Shown piece after piece: positions 8,726-16,342 of a stretch of DNA of 25,183 bases. Made by a program: the position numbers and the translations under genes. This DNA is from an uncultured Prevotella sp. (GTDB lineage Bacteria > Bacteroidota > Bacteroidia > Bacteroidales > Bacteroidaceae), in the NCBI GenBank assembly GCA_927910885.1, contig CAKMOD010000125.1:1-25183 (forward strand). The letters run 5' to 3'. Position 1 is the stretch's first letter. Every line of letters begins with the position of its first letter. The notes below the pieces were generated by a model. That model was not told the DNA's origin and made no database searches. It saw nothing but the letters and a program-made list of their open reading frames with translations.

Positions 8726-9415
8726 TTACCAGTTTTTATCAAGTTTTTTATCAGAAGGTTGGCGCATTACTCTTGACAAACGCTCTTGAGTTTCCTTCTC
8801 TTGTTGTTTAACAGCATTGAGAAGTTGCTCAGCATTGTCTTTGCTCATACCTTGATTATCTTTCTGTTGTTTATTCTTCTGATTATTGTTCGTTTGATTC
8901 TGATTTTGGGATTGATTCTTTTTCTTATCTTTATCCTTATCAGACTTATTCTTATCATTATTAGATGACTGCTGATTTTGTTGTTGCTGCTTCAACTTAC
9001 GTTTACACAACTCTAAGTTATATCGAGCATTCTTATGGTTAGAATTACTACGCAATGCACTTTTATAAGCTTCTATTGCTTTTGTATAGTCTTGTTCGTC
9101 TTGATAAATAGTTCCAAGGTTATTATAACTGCTTGACAGACGAACAGGGTCTTTCTCTAATTTCACAGCATTACCATAAAACTTTTTTGCTTCCTCATTC
9201 TTCTTCTGTGCTTGTAGGCTTCTACCCAAATTATAATTCGCAATAGCATTATTACCATCTTTATCAACAACCTTGCGGTAAAGTATTTCCGATTGGGCAT
9301 AATTCTTTGAAGAGAAAAGCCTATTTCCTTCTCTTATGAGTTGATTTGACGTTTGAGCATTCGCTCCAACAAACATCAACAACAGACATATTATGATATA
9401 AAGTCGTTTTATCAT
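8726..9415 (-). CDS. batC: BatC, TPR-repeat exported protein (aerotolerance operon)
   Basis: BatC is 229 residues from the ATG at 9415. The frame opens at 9454, but the later start gives a clean signal peptide (MIKRLYIIICLLLMFVGANA) and sits four bases after the batB stop, so it is preferred. After the signal come about three TPR units (NYAQSEILYRKV, NAIANYNLGRSL, YTKAIEAYKSAL), a protein-binding scaffold expected in the periplasm. The segment from about 140 to 195 is a low-complexity stretch of Q, N, K and D. The last 30 residues are a conserved-looking tail (LLNAVKQQEKETQERL). It probably interacts with the membrane-anchored VWA proteins BatA and BatB encoded just upstream. Confidence 0.87.
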   Translation of the reverse strand: MIKRLYIIICLLLMFVGANAQTSNQLIREGNRLFSSKNYAQSEILYRKVVDKDGNNAIANYNLGRSLQAQKKNEEAKKFYGNAVKLEKDPVRLSSSYNNLGTIYQDEQDYTKAIEAYKSALRSNSNHKNARYNLELCKRKLKQQQQNQQSSNNDKNKSDKDKDKKKNQSQNQNQTNNNQKNKQQKDNQGMSKDNAEQLLNAVKQQEKETQERLSRVMRQPSDKKLDKNW

Positions 9416-9419
9416 ACCT

Positions 9420-10415
9420 TTACCAACGTCTTTTTCTTTCAAGTAATAAGACATCTACAATCAGCAGAATTACCACAAGCAACGCCAATGCCTGAAATTG
9501 CTCATCAAAGTCGCTATAAACAACATTATTAATTTTGCCTTTCTGCAGTTTATTAAGTTCTCTACTCAACACAGCATCAGCCGTACTGCTATTAGTAACA
9601 TGCAGGTAAACTCCATGCCCAGCAGTTGCAATCTGTTTGCACATTTCTTCGTTAAGGCAAGTCTTCACAACTTCTCCATTAGATTTTTTCAATTCACTGC
9701 CGTCAGGCATAGGAATTGTACCACCTTCTTTAGAGCCAACACCTAAAATGAAGACTTTAATACCCTTACTTTGTGCCTGCTTTGCCATTTCCTCAGCTCC
9801 ACCTTCGTTATCTTCACCATCAGTTATTAAGATAATTGCCTTTCCTACCTTAGAATTTGGTGTAAAACTATTCATTGACAGCTGAAGGGCTTTACCAATA
9901 TCAGTTCCCTGTGTTCCGATTAATGAAGGATTAATATTATCCAAAAACATCTTGGCAGAAACATAATCACTTGTTATTGGAAGTTGAACAAAAGCATCAC
10001 CCGCAAAGACAATCAATCCAATTTTGTCTTCACTAAACTTATTCATTAAATTCTCAACCAACAACTTACTCTTTTCTAAACGCGAAGGAGCAACATCCTC
10101 TGCAAGCATCGAATTGCTAATATCGAGTGCTATAATTGTCTCTATCCCCTCTCGCTCCTTATTAGTAGCAATTTTACTACCAACCTGTGGACGTGCAATA
10201 ATAAGAATAAGAAGTAACAATACAAGTTCTACTAAAACAAATTTAATCCAACCTCTCTTCTGACTTGTCATCGGAGAAAGTTGATGTATAAGTGCAGGAT
10301 TCCCAAACTTTGCCATTCGTTGCTTGCGCTTACGAACAGAATATAAGTAGATGATTATTGATAAAGGTATCAGTAATAACAACCACAAATATATGGGACT
10401 ATCAAATCTAAACAT
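9420..10415 (-). CDS. batB: BatB, membrane-anchored von Willebrand factor A protein
   Basis: BatB has 331 residues. Two N-terminal membrane helices (about 8-25 and 57-74) are followed by the phrase ARPQVGS, common to Bat proteins. A VWA domain follows from about residue 92, and a C-terminal membrane helix (LALLVVILLIVDVLLL) ends the protein. The metal-binding MIDAS site is intact: DISNS at 98-102, the threonine in GTQGTDIG, and ITDGEDN. Such domains bind protein partners through a divalent metal. The VWA domain is expected between the second and third helices. It lies 57 bases after batA and four bases before batC, within the moxR-bat operon. The role in aerotolerance is known from Bacteroides by family. 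Confidence 0.92.
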   Translation of the reverse strand: MFRFDSPIYLWLLLLIPLSIIIYLYSVRKRKQRMAKFGNPALIHQLSPMTSQKRGWIKFVLVELVLLLLILIIARPQVGSKIATNKEREGIETIIALDISNSMLAEDVAPSRLEKSKLLVENLMNKFSEDKIGLIVFAGDAFVQLPITSDYVSAKMFLDNINPSLIGTQGTDIGKALQLSMNSFTPNSKVGKAIILITDGEDNEGGAEEMAKQAQSKGIKVFILGVGSKEGGTIPMPDGSELKKSNGEVVKTCLNEEMCKQIATAGHGVYLHVTNSSTADAVLSRELNKLQKGKINNVVYSDFDEQFQALALLVVILLIVDVLLLERKRRW

Positions 10416-10472
10416 TCTTCAACTAATCTTGTTAAACAAGGAAATCTTATTTATTACAGCTGACAGAAAACC

Positions 10473-11429
10473 TTACGGCAATCGTCTAAAGACTGTCCAA
10501 CGAAGTATTAACTCCAAACAGAAGAGTAATAAGGCCAACCAAGCAAAAGGCATATAAGCCTCATGTAGATGGTCGTATGACTTGATACTCATCTTTGTTT
10601 TCTCAAGTTTATCAATATCTCGATAAATCTTTGATAATTCTGCTTGACTCTGTGCTCTATAAAATTCACCATTCGTCACCACCGCAATATCTTGCAATGC
10701 TTTATAATCAATGGCACCAATATCTTCTCCTGTCTCTCTTCCCAAACCAATAGTATAAACTCTGATACCAAATTTCTTTGCAATGGTAGCAGCTGTCATT
10801 GGAGAAATAGACCCCACATTATTACTACCATCAGTTAACAAGATTACAACTTTACTCTTAGCTTTAGAATCTTTCAAGCGACTAACAGAGTTAGCTAATC
10901 CCATACCGATAGCAGTTCCATCTTGCATCAATCCACTTGTAACCAAATCTGTACGAACATTATGAAGAAGATTCAACAACGCTGCATGATCAAGCGTCAT
11001 AGGACACTGTGTAAAGGCTTCACCTGCGAATATTGTAAGTCCAATGTTATCACTTGGACGACTACTAATAAATTCAGATGCAACCTCCTTTGCAACTTCC
11101 ATACGATTAGGGAAAACATCCTCTGTCAACATACTTGCTGAAATATCCATTGTAAGCATAATGTCAATTCCATCAGTTTCTTTATTATCCCAAGCATTAT
11201 AAGTTTGAGGACGTGCCAAGACTATAACTACTAAAGCATAGACTATACAACGCAAAGCCATAGGGAGATGAATCATTTTCACCTTCCAACTTCTGGGAGC
11301 ATGTTGATAAGCGAATGTATCGCTCATCCTCATGGTTGGTTCTTTACCTTTACCGCGAAGGAAATACCATAATAAATATGGTATCAACAAAAGCAGTAAA
11401 AGGAGATATCCACTATTGGCAAATTCCAT
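10473..11429 (-). CDS. batA: BatA, membrane-anchored von Willebrand factor A protein
   Basis: BatA has 318 residues with the same plan as BatB: membrane helices at about 6-24 and 56-71, then ARPQTYN. A VWA domain follows with a MIDAS motif DISAS (94-98), the threonine in MQDGTAIGMG, and LTDGSNN. A last membrane helix (AWLALLLFCLELIL) is near the C-terminus. Its similarity to BatB suggests an old duplication. The two may form a membrane complex whose metal sites are serviced by the MoxR ATPase encoded upstream. It starts 19 bases after the BatD-like gene's stop. The pairing with MoxR follows known MoxR-VWA gene partnerships, not direct evidence here. Confidence 0.92.
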   Translation of the reverse strand: MEFANSGYLLLLLLLIPYLLWYFLRGKGKEPTMRMSDTFAYQHAPRSWKVKMIHLPMALRCIVYALVVIVLARPQTYNAWDNKETDGIDIMLTMDISASMLTEDVFPNRMEVAKEVASEFISSRPSDNIGLTIFAGEAFTQCPMTLDHAALLNLLHNVRTDLVTSGLMQDGTAIGMGLANSVSRLKDSKAKSKVVILLTDGSNNVGSISPMTAATIAKKFGIRVYTIGLGRETGEDIGAIDYKALQDIAVVTNGEFYRAQSQAELSKIYRDIDKLEKTKMSIKSYDHLHEAYMPFAWLALLLFCLELILRWTVFRRLP

Positions 11430-11448
11430 TTCTATAATTCTATTTATA

Positions 11449-12483
11449 TTACATCAAAAGCGCATAGGCTTCAGACGCAGCGTAAAGAAGTAAAGCTACA
11501 GACGTCACTATAAGTAATCCGATAACTATCTTTAATGTCTTATGTGAACGAGTATCTTTTGTTTCCTCTTTTGATTCTTCAATTACCTCTGTTGGTTCTT
11601 CAACTTTTGTGCTATCTATAAATCGAGCAATACTATCAAGATAATAATCCATGTCATTCGCATCAGTTGAATATTTAGCGAATTTTACAAGGTCAGCTGT
11701 ATTAAATACTACTCTTAATTCAGAAACATCACATACATCATTCATGCTTTCTAATATCTCGTGAGAGGTCATTTCCAATGCATTGATATTGAAACGCTGT
11801 GAGATATATTTTCTTAGTACATTTGTCACATCTGTATAATAGGCTTTCTGCTCTTTATACGACATTTTATTAGCAGCTATTTCAAAAAGATCATGCTTTG
11901 CCTGCTCATAGAATGAAAGCACGCGAGTCTTCTTTGGCGTCCAACCATATTTCTTACGGCGGAGAGTTTTATAAAGATAGTAAGCAATACAGACAAGTAT
12001 AAGGGCAAGTACAATTATTAAAATGACAGGAACCCATTCCATCCATGAGAAAGGAACCTTTTGAATGTCATCTGGTGGCATTGGAGTACTTTTCACAGTA
12101 TCAACAGAAACAGCCTGAACATCCAGAGCAACACTGCCTGTCATCTTAGTCTCACCACCAACTATAACTTTCTGTGCAGGAATAGAGTAACGTTTAGCAT
12201 CCCAAGCAGTTATAGTATATATACGTCTAAATCTTACCTTTCCATTTGCATCAGCTGTGTCAGACCGAGCACTAAGTACTTCCACATCTGGGACTATCTC
12301 TTTTTTATTATTAAATTCAGGAAAAGAAATCTTCGTCCCTTTAGGTGCATATACAGTAATGAAATAGTGTGAACGCCCACCTATCAATATCTTGGTAGAA
12401 TCCACACTTGCCGTTACCTGTACTTGTGCATGGCTTACAACTGCCAGGATAAGCAATATAAATATAATAATATATTTTCTCAT
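11449..12483 (-). CDS. BatD-like single-pass membrane protein of the bat operon
   Basis: This 344-residue protein has a signal peptide (to about residue 20, SHAQ). An extracytoplasmic beta-rich domain (20-145) follows, then a membrane helix (about 149-171) and a cytoplasmic helical region (175-315). A second hydrophobic helix lies near the C-terminus (about 317-340). The plan resembles BatD in miniature and the membrane proteins often found between DUF58 and VWA genes in MoxR operons. The cytoplasmic part has an acidic, glutamate-rich linker (EEPTEVIEESKEETK). It overlaps the DUF58 stop by four bases (ATGA), so translation is probably coupled. No enzyme motif was seen. It is most likely a structural partner of BatA and BatB. 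Confidence 0.8.
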   Translation of the reverse strand: MRKYIIIFILLILAVVSHAQVQVTASVDSTKILIGGRSHYFITVYAPKGTKISFPEFNNKKEIVPDVEVLSARSDTADANGKVRFRRIYTITAWDAKRYSIPAQKVIVGGETKMTGSVALDVQAVSVDTVKSTPMPPDDIQKVPFSWMEWVPVILIIVLALILVCIAYYLYKTLRRKKYGWTPKKTRVLSFYEQAKHDLFEIAANKMSYKEQKAYYTDVTNVLRKYISQRFNINALEMTSHEILESMNDVCDVSELRVVFNTADLVKFAKYSTDANDMDYYLDSIARFIDSTKVEEPTEVIEESKEETKDTRSHKTLKIVIGLLIVTSVALLLYAASEAYALLM

Positions 12484-13352
12484 CGGTTCCTCTTTGAAAA
12501 CAACGTCATCAACATCTTTACATAGTCGTCATCCGTTGCTATAGCCACACTATCTACATGACTTTGACTTAGCATTTCATGTAGACGCATCTCACGCTCC
12601 TCCCAATATTTATTATGTACTTTACGCAAACGAGCATCATGTGTATCAATATACATTTCATGCCCAGTCTCAGCATCTACAACCTTCATTAAACCTACAT
12701 CAGGCATTTCTTTTGCTCGGGGGTCATAAACTTGAATTGCAACAACATCGTGCTTTTTATTAGCTATTCGCAATTCTTGACTAAAATCCTTACGAGTATA
12801 GAAATCACTGATGACGAAGGCTGTACATCGATGCTTCATTACCTTATTAAGGTATTCAAGACTTACGCCAACATCTGTTCTTTTGCTATTTGGTGTAAAA
12901 GTAAGCATCTCTCGAATAAGATAGAGAATATGCTTACGTCCTTTCTTTGGGGCAATATACTTCTCAATATGATTTGAGAAAAAAATAACGCCTATCTTAT
13001 CATTATTTTGAATGGCAGAGAATGCTAATGTGGCAGCTATCTCTGTTGCACATTCTCGTTTTAACTGACCTGAAGTACCAAAGTCAAGAGAGCCACTGAC
13101 ATCTATAAGTAGCATCACTGTTAACTCACGTTCCTCTTCAAAGACCTTAACATACGGACGATGAAAACGGCCAGTCACATTCCAATCTATATCTCTAACA
13201 TCATCACCATACTGATACTCGCGTACTTCAGAAAAAGCCATACCACGTCCTTTGAAGGCAGAATGATACTGCCCAGCAAAGATATTCTGGCTCAGTCCTA
13301 AGGTCTTAATCTCGATCTTACGGACTTTCTTTAGTAATTCAGTAGTATCCAT
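12480..13352 (-). CDS. DUF58 domain protein of the MoxR-bat operon
   Basis: This 290-residue protein appears soluble, with no signal peptide or membrane helix. The DUF58 signature is intact: FAGQYHSAFKGRGMAF, then REYQYGDDVRDIDWNVT and PYVKVFEEERE (about residues 25-75). A VWA-like fold follows with DVSGS (84-88) as the first MIDAS loop. DUF58 proteins are almost always encoded beside MoxR AAA+ ATPases, and the pair is thought to help assemble or activate metal-binding VWA proteins. It starts 50 bases after the moxR stop and overlaps the next gene by four bases. No unusual feature was seen. Confidence 0.9.
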   Translation of the reverse strand: MDTTELLKKVRKIEIKTLGLSQNIFAGQYHSAFKGRGMAFSEVREYQYGDDVRDIDWNVTGRFHRPYVKVFEEERELTVMLLIDVSGSLDFGTSGQLKRECATEIAATLAFSAIQNNDKIGVIFFSNHIEKYIAPKKGRKHILYLIREMLTFTPNSKRTDVGVSLEYLNKVMKHRCTAFVISDFYTRKDFSQELRIANKKHDVVAIQVYDPRAKEMPDVGLMKVVDAETGHEMYIDTHDARLRKVHNKYWEEREMRLHEMLSQSHVDSVAIATDDDYVKMLMTLFSKRNR

Positions 13353-13402
13353 AGAAAATGATGATAATGCTTCTTAAACTCTTCTAAGAATATAATTGAA
13401 GA

Positions 13403-14398
13403 TTATGGCACCTGAACTTTATTAATAATCTCGCTGATAATCTTTTCTGTTGTAAGATCGGTTGCTTCTGCTTCGTAAGATAAACCAATTCTATGACGCA
13501 AAACATCATGTGCAACTGCACGAACATCTTCAGGAACAACATAACCGCGATGTTTAATAAAGGCGTATGCACGACTTGCCTTAGCAAGATTGATACTTGC
13601 ACGTGGACTACCACCAAAAGTTATCATTTGCTTCAATTCTGGCAATTGATAACGCTCTGGATAGCGCGTAGCAAAAACAATATCGGCAATATATTGCATG
13701 ATTTTATCATCAATATATACATCCTTAACAACACGACGTGCTTCAAGAATTTCATTAGCACTAATAACAGGATGTACAACTGGCATGCTCTCTTGAAGAT
13801 TCTCGCAAATAACGAGTTTCTCTTCCTCTATTGTAGGATAATCAATAACAACCTTCAGCATAAAACGATCTACCTGTGCCTCTGGGAGCATATAGGTACC
13901 CTCCTGCTCTATTGGGTTCTGAGTAGCCAATACAAGGAATGGATCTGGAAGTGTAAAAGTAGAATCACCAATTGTTACTTGATGCTCCTGCATAGCTTCC
14001 AACAGTGCACTCTGAACCTTTGCTGGAGCACGATTAATTTCATCTGCAAGTACAAAATTAGCAAATACAGGACCTTTCTTTACATGAAAGGCTTCATCCT
14101 TCTGCGAATAAATCTGTGTACCAATAACGTCAGCTGGCAAAAGATCAGGAGTAAACTGAATACGACTATAACGTGCATCAACAAGCTGTGATAAAGTCTT
14201 TATAGCAAGGGTTTTTGCCAAACCAGGCACACCTTCAAGAAGAATATGACCATCACTGAGCAATGAAATAAGTAATGAGTCTATCAGGTGTCTTTGACCA
14301 ACGATAACCTGATTCATACCTGTTGTAAGGTTGGTAACGAAAGAACTCTGACTTTCGATTCGCTCGTTCAACTCTCTAATATCAATAGATTCTGCCAT
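13403..14398 (-). CDS. MoxR-family AAA+ ATPase
   Basis: This 331-residue cytoplasmic ATPase has Walker A GVPGLAKT (56-63), Walker B VLADE (116-120) followed by INRAP, sensor-1 in ATQNP (Asn161) and an arginine in the VDRF motif (178). A C-terminal helical lid ends the protein. MoxR ATPases act like chaperones that help metal insertion or complex assembly, usually with VWA-domain partners, and four fitting partners follow in the same operon. It is the first gene of the operon and has a recognisable Bacteroidetes promoter about 50 bases upstream. The start is the ATG at 14398, giving the usual family length. Confidence 0.95.
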   Translation of the reverse strand: MAESIDIRELNERIESQSSFVTNLTTGMNQVIVGQRHLIDSLLISLLSDGHILLEGVPGLAKTLAIKTLSQLVDARYSRIQFTPDLLPADVIGTQIYSQKDEAFHVKKGPVFANFVLADEINRAPAKVQSALLEAMQEHQVTIGDSTFTLPDPFLVLATQNPIEQEGTYMLPEAQVDRFMLKVVIDYPTIEEEKLVICENLQESMPVVHPVISANEILEARRVVKDVYIDDKIMQYIADIVFATRYPERYQLPELKQMITFGGSPRASINLAKASRAYAFIKHRGYVVPEDVRAVAHDVLRHRIGLSYEAEATDLTTEKIISEIINKVQVP

Positions 14399-14446
14399 TA
14401 TCTTATGAATTATTATTGTACTATTATATTCTTATTCTATTAGTCG

Positions 14447-14478
14447 CAAAAGTACAACATAAATGCGGATGAAGCGAA
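14447..14478 (-). promoter_or_regulatory. Bacteroidetes-type promoter of the moxR-bat operon
   Basis: Read on the minus strand, TACTTTTG (14447-14454) matches the -7 consensus TAnnTTTG. TTCG (14475-14478) lies 20 bases upstream, matching three of four bases of the -33 TTTG element. Transcription would begin near 14440, giving a leader of about 40 bases before moxR. It lies between the moxR start and the upstream terminator, so it fits a new transcription unit. Confidence 0.7.
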
Positions 14479-14499
14479 GAATAGTGTCTAAATTATATT

Positions 14500-14535
14500 A
14501 AAAAAGTCCTTAAAACTAATTTTAAGGACTTTTTT
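14500..14535 (-). terminator. Strong intrinsic terminator after the HU-LysM gene
   Basis: AAAAAAGTCCTTAAAA (14500-14515) and TTTTAAGGACTTTTTT (14520-14535) form a perfect 16-base-pair stem with a CTAA loop. The T run within the arm serves as the U tract on either strand. It lies 53 bases past the stop of the HU-LysM gene and upstream of the moxR promoter, so it ends the first unit before the next begins. Confidence 0.85.
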
Positions 14536-14588
14536 CTACATAATTACACCTGTATAAAACAAATGTAGCTTTGTTATGTTTAAAATAC

Positions 14589-15965
14589 TTACTTTCTATA
14601 CTCTGGCCTTAATTCAACCTTTGGAACTTTCATTGTGTCACCAGCTTGCATTGTCTTACGACCATTAAGAACCTGGAAATATCCAACCATGTCGGCACCA
14701 AGCGTCTTTCGACTATATTTCTCCATCGTCTCGCCTTTCTTCAACACAACAATGCGATCAATGCCTATAATATTATAAGCACCATAACGGATACGAGGAT
14801 CACTATTTAAAGCCATAAAAGAATCAACTTTAGCTGTTTCTTTCTTTTCAGGTGTTTTATGAACTTTAGTTGCTGTAGTATCTGCAGAAACTGTCTTTGT
14901 TCCAAGGGGAGTATGGTCTTCAGAAGTATTCACTTGCTCTGCGACTTCTTTTGTATTCTTCCGTGAGTTTGAGTTACCCATTCGTGCCCAAAGAAAAATA
15001 CCAAGGCATATTATAATAATAAATGCAATTAACGCAACCTTCTTCAATAAACCATTTTCAGAACCTTCTACATCATTATCTTCATCTTCAGAAATACGTG
15101 TAGACTCTGAAGTCTTTGACAATTCTATTTTCTCTATATTCTCCTCGCGTAAAGGTTCTTCATGCTTCTCTGAAACATTTGACACAGCTTCAACAGGCTT
15201 AACATCGACTTCTATAGTATCTTCTTCTACTTTTGTATCAGCCTTTACATCAGTAACTGTTTCAATTTCTGATTCAACCTTTGATTCAACCTTTGACTCA
15301 GTATCTACAATAACCTTTTCTTCTTCCTTATTATACTCTTCGAGAACAGAAGTTTTTTCTTCTGTTTCTGATATTCCTTCTTCATTTGAGGAAGGCTCTT
15401 CGATTACATCAATAGGCAAGCTTTTTTCAGCAAGACTATCATCAACGTCGACAGCAGATGTATTTGCCAAACTATTCTCAATTACTTCTTCTTTAGTAAC
15501 TTCTACCTCTGTTTTCTCTTCCTTGATAAAAGCAGTATTCTCTTGGTCAGAAGTTTTTTCAGGAGAAAATTCATTGACAAGTTCTGACTTAACTTCATCA
15601 GAACTCTCTTCAACAGGAACGCGCTCTAACTCCTCTGTATCAACACCATCATTGATTACAACAGTTTCAAATTGTGAGAAAGGTTTATTAACAAGTTCCT
15701 TCATCACAGCATCTGGAGTAAAACTTATCTTGTCATGTCCTTCAATAAGTACACGCTCACCAGTATTAACATTAACACTCTCACGGGGTTTTACCGATTG
15801 AACCTTAAAAGTACCAAGTCCTTTAATCTTTACTTGATTACCATTTTTGAGTTCAGAGCTTACAATGCTAAAAAAGGCATCAATAAAAGTTGTTGCATCA
15901 GCATTAGACAAATTATGCTGTTTAGCTAATGCACTTGTTATCAATTGTATTGCAGTCTTAGCCAT
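14589..15965 (-). CDS. Membrane-anchored HU-domain protein with LysM-like C-terminus
   Basis: This 458-residue protein has three parts. Residues 1-95 are an HU/IHF-like DNA-binding domain (KIKGLGTFKVQSVKPRESVN, then NTGE), expected in the cytoplasm. Residues about 100-305 are a long acidic, low-complexity linker rich in E, V, D, S and K, with a small KVES repeat near 225-232. A single membrane helix follows (about 308-327, KKVALIAFIIIICLGIFLW). The outer part ends in a LysM-like module (about 402-450: VVLKKGETMEKYSRKTLG, then LNGRKTMQAGDTMKVP). LysM modules bind peptidoglycan, so the layout suggests a link between DNA and the cell wall. The gene overlaps the upstream HU gene by eight bases and is followed by a strong terminator. 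The domain calls are firm for HU and moderate for LysM. The tethering role is inference. Confidence 0.85.
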   Translation of the reverse strand: MAKTAIQLITSALAKQHNLSNADATTFIDAFFSIVSSELKNGNQVKIKGLGTFKVQSVKPRESVNVNTGERVLIEGHDKISFTPDAVMKELVNKPFSQFETVVINDGVDTEELERVPVEESSDEVKSELVNEFSPEKTSDQENTAFIKEEKTEVEVTKEEVIENSLANTSAVDVDDSLAEKSLPIDVIEEPSSNEEGISETEEKTSVLEEYNKEEEKVIVDTESKVESKVESEIETVTDVKADTKVEEDTIEVDVKPVEAVSNVSEKHEEPLREENIEKIELSKTSESTRISEDEDNDVEGSENGLLKKVALIAFIIIICLGIFLWARMGNSNSRKNTKEVAEQVNTSEDHTPLGTKTVSADTTATKVHKTPEKKETAKVDSFMALNSDPRIRYGAYNIIGIDRIVVLKKGETMEKYSRKTLGADMVGYFQVLNGRKTMQAGDTMKVPKVELRPEYRK

Positions 15966-16251
15966 TATCCTGTCCTCCCTTTCTTACATGTCCCTTGATC
16001 GTTGCAGCAGGTTTGAAATTTAGAACTAATTTAGGAGGAACCAACATACGCAAACCTGTTGAAGGATTAACCATAACACGTTCCAAACGCTTTTTTACTT
16101 CAAACGTTCCAAAACCAATAACTGGTACAGGGTCACCCGTTTCAAAAGACTTACCCATCAAGTCTACAACAGTTTTCACCATCTTCTGGCTTTCATCCTG
16201 TGTATATCCAGTTTTTGCTGCTAATGCTGCAATGAATTCTTTATTATTCAT
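15958..16251 (-). CDS. HU-family DNA-binding protein
   Basis: This 97-residue protein fills the normal HU length. It has the helical dimer part (NKEFIAALAAKTGYTQDESQ), the GFGTFEVKKR turn and the flexible DNA-binding arm with NPSTG and the following VPPKLVLNFKP. HU proteins bend and compact DNA as dimers. A good ribosome binding site AAAAGGAG (16260-16267 on the minus strand) lies eight bases before the ATG, stronger than most starts here. Its end overlaps the HU-LysM gene by eight bases, so the two are probably translated together and might form mixed dimers. Confidence 0.93.
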   Translation of the reverse strand: MNNKEFIAALAAKTGYTQDESQKMVKTVVDLMGKSFETGDPVPVIGFGTFEVKKRLERVMVNPSTGLRMLVPPKLVLNFKPAATIKGHVRKGGQDNG

Positions 16252-16316
16252 TCTGTTTTCTCCTTTTAATCAAATTCAGAATCTATAATCAAATAAATTC
16301 TAAGTTTTAATTCATA

Positions 16317-16334
16317 AATTCAATATTTTGAATT
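16317..16334 (-). repeat. Small AT-only inverted repeat after rimO
   Basis: AATTCAA (16317-16323) and TTGAATT (16328-16334) form a seven-base-pair stem with a four-base loop, eight bases past the rimO stop. The stem is weak and has no T run directly after it, so a terminator role is doubtful. Confidence 0.3.
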
Positions 16335-16342
16335 ATAAACTA

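Noticed and set aside
13493..14191. 232-codon open frame on the plus strand opposite moxR
   Set aside because: It lies wholly inside the moxR gene on the other strand. Its translation is rich in N, I, C and L with no domain character, so it is a shadow of the real gene.
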